Shown here: positions 60,001-64,000 of the stretch, piece after piece | Numbering within the stretch: position 1 is the stretch's first letter | How the letters are laid out: each line of letters starts with the position of its first letter | Assembly: GCF_900112425.1 (NCBI RefSeq) | Contig: NZ_FOLP01000001.1 | Location: 968,082-1,032,081 of the forward strand | Reading direction: 5' to 3' | DNA from: Variovorax sp. OK212 | Lineage (GTDB): Bacteria > Pseudomonadota > Gammaproteobacteria > Burkholderiales > Burkholderiaceae_C | Length of the DNA: 64,000 nt | The notes under the pieces: model-generated | Told to the model about the DNA's origin: nothing | The model's database searches: none | Seen by the model: the letters and a program-made list of their open reading frames with translations, nothing else | Translations under genes and position numbers: made by a program

Positions 60001-60167
60001 GGCACCGGCCCTTCAACCAGCCGGTGATGCGCCAGCTGTGCTGCGCGTGAGCGCAGACGCGCTTGCGCGCCGAAATGGGTAGCCATCCATCCACCACGGG
60101 GTATCCCCGCAGCACAAGGCCGAACGACGGATCGCGAAGCCTTGCCGAGTCTTGAAGTGCCGGTGCC
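60001..60167 (-). ncRNA. Candidate retron msr-msd RNA
   Basis: Read on the minus strand, the element begins with GGCACCGGCACTTCAA (a1) and ends with TTGAAGGGCCGGTGCC (a2); 15 of 16 positions pair. A G follows a1 at once (position 60151), where retrons place the branching guanosine. Between a1 and a2 come hairpins: CAAGGC/GCCTTG; GCGGGG-ATA-CCCCGT; GGCGC/GCGTC; CTGCGC-TCAC-GCGCAG; and CAGCTGG/CCGGCTG. The first two fit msr, the last three msd. A TACAAT -10 box ends 7 nt before the first base, and the reverse transcriptase starts 28 nt after the last. This is the order promoter-msr-msd-RT of known retrons. Confidence 0.75.
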
Positions 60168-60173
60168 GCGCGG

Positions 60174-60202
60174 ATTGTAGGAGGGCGGAATTTTTCGAGG
60201 AA
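60174..60202 (-). promoter_or_regulatory. Candidate promoter of the retron RNA
   Basis: On the minus strand TACAAT (60179-60174) is a strong -10 match, and the predicted start at about 60167 is exactly the first base of the a1 repeat. The -35 position reads TTCCTC, a poor match. That position overlaps an 8-bp inverted repeat, so a regulator may bind there. Confidence 0.5.
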
Positions 60203-60219
60203 TTGCGCGAGTTCCTCGA
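60195..60219. repeat. Inverted repeat in retron-nuclease intergenic region
   Basis: TCGAGGAA and TTCCTCGA are perfect 8-bp inverted arms with a 9-nt spacer. They cover the -35 position of the retron promoter and lie just upstream of the nuclease promoter. This could be an operator for both genes. The entire 359-nt gap between the two genes is thus filled by the msr-msd RNA, this repeat and two promoters. Confidence 0.6.
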
Positions 60220-60230
60220 GTACCGGAGCG

Positions 60231-60258
60231 TCGACAAGGCAAGGGCGCCTTCAATAAT
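60231..60258 (+). promoter_or_regulatory. Candidate promoter of the YhcG-type nuclease gene
   Basis: TCGACA and AATAAT, each matching 5 of 6 consensus positions, are separated by 16 nt. The predicted start is near 60265, about 67 nt before the ATG. The spacer itself holds a small dyad, AAGGC/GCCTT. Confidence 0.5.
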
Positions 60259-60331
60259 CTTTCGCGCTCCGCCCTTGGGGCTCCCGAGCTTCCACCCGGC
60301 GCGTTCTCTCTCTCCCGCACGCAAGGTCTTC

Positions 60332-61384
60332 ATGAGCAAGTCAGCCCCGCCTTCTTTCGCCGAAACGCCGACCGGGTACGCCGAATGGCTCGCAGAACTG
60401 AAATCCAGGGTTCATGGTGCGCAGCAGCGCGCGGTTCAGTCCGTCCACAGGGAATTGGTGCTCCTGTACTGGCACATCGGCAGGGACATATTGCGGCGGC
60501 AGCTCGAGCAAGGTTGGGGCGCGAAGATCATCGAGCGGCTCGCCCATGACCTGCGGACGGCCTTTCCCGAGATGAAGGGGTTCTCCCGCGCGAACCTCAT
60601 GTACATGCGGGCGTTTGCAGAGGCTTGGGCGGACGAGAAAATTGTCCAACAGGCTGTTGGACATTTGCCTTGGGGCCATAACCTCGTATTGCTGAGCAAG
60701 CTCAAGACCGCCGAACTGAGGCTGGCGTACGCGCAGCGCGCTGTCGAAAATGGGTGGTCGCGCAACGTCCTGAACATCCAGATCGAGGCCAGGTTGCTCG
60801 AGCGGGAAGGGAAAGGGGTGAGCAATTTCACCGAGCGGCTCCCGTCACCGGGTTCCGACCTCGCCCAACAAGCGCTCAAGGATCCGTACATGCTCGATTT
60901 CCTGAGCATTGGCCAGGAAGCCGGGGAGCGCGAGATTGAAGCGGCGCTGGTGCAGCACATCTCGCGCTTTCTGCTGGAGCTGGGTGCGGGCTTTGCCTAT
61001 GTCGGACGCCAGGTTCCGATCGAGGTGGGCGGGGACGACTTCTTCATCGATCTTCTTTTCTACCACCTGAAGCTGCATTGCTATGTGGTGATCGAACTGA
61101 AAGCCGGCGCATTCAGGCCCGAGCACGCCGGACAGCTGGGCTTCTATCTGACGGCGATAGATGCTCAGCTCAAGTCGAAGGAGGACGCATCGACGATCGG
61201 CTTGCTGCTGTGCAAGACGAAGAACCGCATCGTTGCGGAATATGCGCTGCGCGATTCGAACAGGCCCATCGGCATCGCGGAGTACCAGTTGGTCGAATCT
61301 CTTCCGAGGGAACTGCAGACGAATCTGCCGACCATTGAACAGATCGAGAGCGAGTTGGGGAGGTATGGAGGGGAGGGTGGATGA
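60332..61384 (+). CDS. DUF1016/YhcG-type PD-(D/E)xK nuclease
   Basis: A 350-residue protein of the YhcG family. The N-terminal DUF1016 domain (about residues 15-160) shows VHRELVLLYWHIGRDILRRQ and LMYMRAFAEAW. The C-terminal domain is PD-(D/E)xK nuclease-like, with Asp240 in FFIDLLFYH and Glu255-x-Lys257 in VVIELKAG, followed by GQLGFYLTAID. These are the catalytic acidic and lysine residues of that superfamily. Members often lie in defence islands and near restriction systems. It is divergent from the retron and shares a 359-nt control region with it. I chose the ATG giving MSKSAPPS; no earlier start is supported. Confidence 0.87.
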   Translation: MSKSAPPSFAETPTGYAEWLAELKSRVHGAQQRAVQSVHRELVLLYWHIGRDILRRQLEQGWGAKIIERLAHDLRTAFPEMKGFSRANLMYMRAFAEAWADEKIVQQAVGHLPWGHNLVLLSKLKTAELRLAYAQRAVENGWSRNVLNIQIEARLLEREGKGVSNFTERLPSPGSDLAQQALKDPYMLDFLSIGQEAGEREIEAALVQHISRFLLELGAGFAYVGRQVPIEVGGDDFFIDLLFYHLKLHCYVVIELKAGAFRPEHAGQLGFYLTAIDAQLKSKEDASTIGLLLCKTKNRIVAEYALRDSNRPIGIAEYQLVESLPRELQTNLPTIEQIESELGRYGGEGG

Positions 61385-61411
61385 ACTTCGTTCTCCTCCC
61401 CCTTCATGCAC

Positions 61412-62260
61412 TCAGAGGTCCGTGCGGATCTTCCAGATCTCCGGGAACAGCACCACGTCGAGCATCTTGCGCAGGTAGCTCACGCCGCCCGTGCCGCCGG
61501 TGCCGCGCTTGAAGCCGATGACGCGCTCGACGGTGGTCACGTGGCGGAAGCGCCAGAGGCGGAATGCGTCTTCGAGGTCGGTGAGCTTCTCTCCGAGCTG
61601 GTACAGGTCCCAGTGCGCGTGCGGTTCGCGGTACACCGCGAGCCATGCGGCCTCGACGCCTTCGCTCGACTCGTAGGGCTGCGTCCAGTCGCGCTGCAGC
61701 CGGTCGGCCGGCACGGGCAGGCCGTGGCGCGCCAGCAGCCGCAGCGACTCGTCGTACAGCGAGGGCGCACGGTAGGCCTGGTCGACCTGGGCCAGCAGGT
61801 CGGCGCGGTGCGCGTGCGGCTTGAGCATGGCGGCGTTCTTGTTGCCCAGAGCGAACTCGATGCAGCGGTACTGCGCGCTCTGGAAGCCGCTGGAGTTGGC
61901 GAGGTACGGGCGCATGGCCGTGTACTCGGGCGGCGTCATGGTGGAGAGCACGGTCCATGCGCTCACCAGCTGTTCCATGATGCGGCTCACGCGCGCGAGC
62001 ATCTTGAAGGCGTCGGCGAGTTTTTCTTCGGCGATGCACTTCGTGGCGGCACGCAGCTCGTGCAGCATGAGCTTCATCCAGAGCTCGCTGGTCTGGTGCT
62101 GCACGATGAACAGCATCTCGTCGTGCGCGGGCGACAGCGGATGCTGGGCGTCGAGGATCTCGTCGAGGTGCAGGTAGTCGCCGTAGCTCATGGACTTGCT
62201 GAAGTCCAGTTGCGCCTTTTCTTCGTGGACGATGTTCTCGGGTGTCTTGTCGGTGCTCAT
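61412..62260 (-). CDS. kynA: Tryptophan 2,3-dioxygenase
   Basis: Heme enzyme that opens the indole ring of tryptophan to N-formylkynurenine. Family matches include [35 protein letters not shown] and the C-terminal [17 protein letters not shown]. Length (282 residues) is normal. It lies 16 nt after an exported-protein gene and downstream of kynU on the same strand, a kynurenine-pathway operon. Confidence 0.96.
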   Translation of the reverse strand: MSTDKTPENIVHEEKAQLDFSKSMSYGDYLHLDEILDAQHPLSPAHDEMLFIVQHQTSELWMKLMLHELRAATKCIAEEKLADAFKMLARVSRIMEQLVSAWTVLSTMTPPEYTAMRPYLANSSGFQSAQYRCIEFALGNKNAAMLKPHAHRADLLAQVDQAYRAPSLYDESLRLLARHGLPVPADRLQRDWTQPYESSEGVEAAWLAVYREPHAHWDLYQLGEKLTDLEDAFRLWRFRHVTTVERVIGFKRGTGGTGGVSYLRKMLDVVLFPEIWKIRTDL

Positions 62261-62276
62261 GATGTCGGCCGGCTGG

Positions 62277-62762
62277 TCATCGCCAGACCACGGCGGTGTA
62301 GGTGGGAAGGCCCATGCCCGATTCCTTCTTCGGGTAGACGAAGCGCACGGCCTCGTTCTTGCGCTTGAACTGCTGATAGGTCTCGCCGCCCGGGATGCGG
62401 CCCTTCTCGGCCGGCACGAAGCCCGCGTCGCGCGCCTCTTTCACGAGGCGCTCGAAGGCGGCCTTGTCGGTCAGCGAGAGCTGGATGCTGTTCTCGCTGC
62501 CGCGGCTTTCCACGTAGGTGGACTTCATGAGGTGCGTGGTCTGGCCGTCGACGAACTTCTCGTACTCGATCATGCTGATCTCCTCGGTCACGGTCTTGTC
62601 GGCGTAGGAGAAGCCCTGGCTCTTGATCTCCTGGCGGAAGGCGTCGGGCGAGAGGGCGACGAAGGCCTTGAGCTGAGGCAGCGTGAAGTTCGGCTGCTGT
62701 GCAAGGGCGGGCGCGGCCAGCATCAGCAGCGCGGCGGAGAAAGCGAACAGTGTGCGTTTCAT
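62277..62762 (-). CDS. Exported hypothetical protein in kyn operon
   Basis: A 161-residue protein with a Sec signal peptide ([22 protein letters not shown]). There are no cysteines in the mature part and no recognised domain; it is mixed alpha/beta with charged helices. It lies between kynU and kynA on the same strand, with close spacing to kynA, so it is probably cotranscribed. A direct role in tryptophan breakdown is doubtful, since that pathway is cytoplasmic. Confidence 0.72.
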   Translation of the reverse strand: MKRTLFAFSAALLMLAAPALAQQPNFTLPQLKAFVALSPDAFRQEIKSQGFSYADKTVTEEISMIEYEKFVDGQTTHLMKSTYVESRGSENSIQLSLTDKAAFERLVKEARDAGFVPAEKGRIPGGETYQQFKRKNEAVRFVYPKKESGMGLPTYTAVVWR

Positions 62763-62818
62763 GGGGTGGTCGTGGTCGTCGGGGGTGGTCGTGTGGGGTG
62801 GTCGTGTTGGGTTGGGGC
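62763..62818. repeat. Degenerate G/T-rich tandem repeat
   Basis: Three imperfect copies of GGGGTGGTCGTG-like units fill the gap between kynU and the exported-protein gene. The composition is G/T-only over long stretches, unlike the surrounding sequence, so length variation by slippage is likely. Confidence 0.55.
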
Positions 62819-62823
62819 GCGGC

Positions 62824-64000
62824 TCAGGTCACGGCGTTCTTGCGGTTGAACTCCTCGCGCTTCCATTCGCCTGTCTCCAGCACCTGCACGAGATGCTCGA
62901 CCGAATTCCACACGTCCTCGAAACCGATGTACAGCGGCGTGAAGCCGAAGCGCAGGATGTCGGGCATCTGCGAATCGCCGGCGCGGTAGTCGCCGATCAC
63001 GCCGCGTGCGATCAGCGCCTGCACGATGGCGTAGGCGCCCGAGCCGCCTTGCGGATCTTCCGGGTTCTTGCGGCTCAGGCACACCTGCGAGCCGCGCTGC
63101 GCGTGATCGCGCGGCGTGACCAGCGACAGGCCCTGGCCGGCGCAGCGTTCTTCCACCAGCCGGATGAACATGTCGGTGAGCGCGAGCGACTTGGTGCGCA
63201 GCGCCGCCATCGCGCCCCGGTCGCCGTTGAAGGCTTCGGCCGCGAGCACGGTGTCGAGGCCGCATTCCAGGCCGGCCAGCGCAATGATCGGCTGCGTGCC
63301 GCACAGGTAGCGGCCCACGCCCGGCGCGGGGCGGTAGTGCGGCGTGAACTCGAAGGGCGCGGCGTGGCCCCACCAGCCGGACAGCGGCTGCTCGAACTGG
63401 CCCGCGTGCTTCGTGTGCACCCAGGCGAAGGCCGGCGCGCCGGGGCCGCCGTTGAGGTACTTGTAGCCGCAGCCGATGGCGTAGTCGGCATTGGCGTCGT
63501 TCAGCGCCACGGGCACGGCGCCCGCGCTGTGCGCGAGGTCCCACACCGTGAGCGCGCCCGCGGCGTGCGCGGCGGCGGTGATGGCCTTCATGTCGTGCAT
63601 GGCGCCGGTGCGGTAGTTGACGTGCGTGAGCATCAGCACGGCCACCTCGTCGCTCAGCACCGAATCCGGGCCCTGCAGCTCGCTCGCGTCGATCAGCTTG
63701 AGCGTGAAGCCGCGCTCGCGGCACAGCGACTCGGCAATGTAGAGGTCGGTCGGGAAGTTGCTGCGCTCGCTCACCACCAGCTTGCGGCCGCTGTCCTTCT
63801 GCTGCGACAGGGCCGCGAACAGCACCTTGTAGAGGTTGACCGAGGTGCTGTCGGTGCACACCACTTCGCCGGGCGCGGCGCCGATCACGCGGGCCACCTT
63901 GTCGCCCAGGCGCTGCGGCAGGTCGAACCAGCTCGCGGTGTTCCACGAGCGGATGAGGCCTTCGCCCCATTCCCTGGTGACCACTTCGGCGATGCGCGCG
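62824..64000 (-). CDS. kynU: Kynureninase, 5' end cut by window
   Basis: PLP enzyme that cleaves kynurenine to anthranilate and alanine. The PLP lysine lies in [17 protein letters not shown]. Other matches are [24 protein letters not shown] and [10 protein letters not shown]. The frame stays open to the end of the window, with sense sequence before the GTG at 63984 ([16 protein letters not shown]), so the true start is outside. The visible 390 or so residues cover most of the expected 420. Confidence 0.95.
   Translation of the reverse strand, partial: ARIAEVVTREWGEGLIRSWNTASWFDLPQRLGDKVARVIGAAPGEVVCTDSTSVNLYKVLFAALSQQKDSGRKLVVSERSNFPTDLYIAESLCRERGFTLKLIDASELQGPDSVLSDEVAVLMLTHVNYRTGAMHDMKAITAAAHAAGALTVWDLAHSAGAVPVALNDANADYAIGCGYKYLNGGPGAPAFAWVHTKHAGQFEQPLSGWWGHAAPFEFTPHYRPAPGVGRYLCGTQPIIALAGLECGLDTVLAAEAFNGDRGAMAALRTKSLALTDMFIRLVEERCAGQGLSLVTPRDHAQRGSQVCLSRKNPEDPQGGSGAYAIVQALIARGVIGDYRAGDSQMPDILRFGFTPLYIGFEDVWNSVEHLVQVLETGEWKREEFNRKNAVT

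Overview
The window is a GC-rich chromosomal segment from a member of the Comamonadaceae (Betaproteobacteria, Burkholderiales), most like Variovorax or a close relative. The assignment rests on gene order and protein character: lepB-DUF4845-rnc-era-recO-pdxJ-acpS-nagZ; leuC-leuD-leuB-asd-fimV-truA-trpF-trpB-trpA-accD; and a gltA-sdh-mdh-acnB TCA supercluster with a GntR regulator. I see no rRNA, tRNA, CRISPR array, prophage or insertion sequence. Most of the window is core genome, with accessory islands between.

Layout. 0-5.8 kb: lepB (cut by the window edge) through nagZ, a tightly packed and partly translationally coupled housekeeping operon. 5.8-8.0 kb: two accessory glycosyltransferase-like genes, one an internal tandem duplication. 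8.0-13.2 kb (minus): a YgjP-like metallopeptidase coupled to an Hsp70-like ATPase behind lysS, a LON-domain protein and a family 2 glycosyltransferase. 13.3-13.8 kb: a YggT-family membrane protein, converging on accD at a strong bidirectional terminator. 13.9-27.1 kb (minus): accD, trpABF, truA, fimV, asd, leuBDC and a LysR regulator.

27.2-39.6 kb: citrate synthase, sdhE and sdhBADC on the minus strand. A GntR/UTRA regulator is divergent from mdh across a 12-bp palindrome. A trans-aconitate methyltransferase-like gene, a CitE-like lyase, a small exported protein and acnB follow. 39.6-45.3 kb is accessory: a glycosyltransferase-like gene, two DUF2827 C-terminal remnants fused head to head across a 32-bp inverted repeat, an exported protein, a FadE-type acyl-CoA dehydrogenase that overlaps a convergent XRE/MmyB regulator, and a small membrane protein behind an ATGACCT-N3-AGGTCAT palindrome. 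45.4-48.8 kb: acnA and a YfcE-type phosphodiesterase.

48.9-57.2 kb is an iron-uptake block: an Efe-type ferrous iron system (FTR1 permease, cupredoxin-M75 protein, Tat-exported DyP peroxidase, second M75 protein), then feoA, feoB and a Cys-rich single-span protein, then a flavin monooxygenase. 57.2-61.4 kb looks like a small defence island: a SUKH-like/ankyrin-like protein, a retron-type reverse transcriptase, and a divergent DUF1016/YhcG-type PD-(D/E)xK nuclease. Directly upstream of the reverse transcriptase is a 167-nt stretch with the architecture of a retron msr-msd RNA: a -10 box, a 16-nt a1 repeat starting at the predicted transcription start, a G right after a1, a row of hairpins, and the matching a2 repeat 28 nt before the gene. 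61.4-64.0 kb: kynA, an exported protein and kynU (cut by the window edge), for kynurenine-pathway tryptophan catabolism.

The observations most worth following are the retron with its identifiable non-coding RNA and the divergent nuclease beside it. Next is the head-to-head DUF2827 scar.
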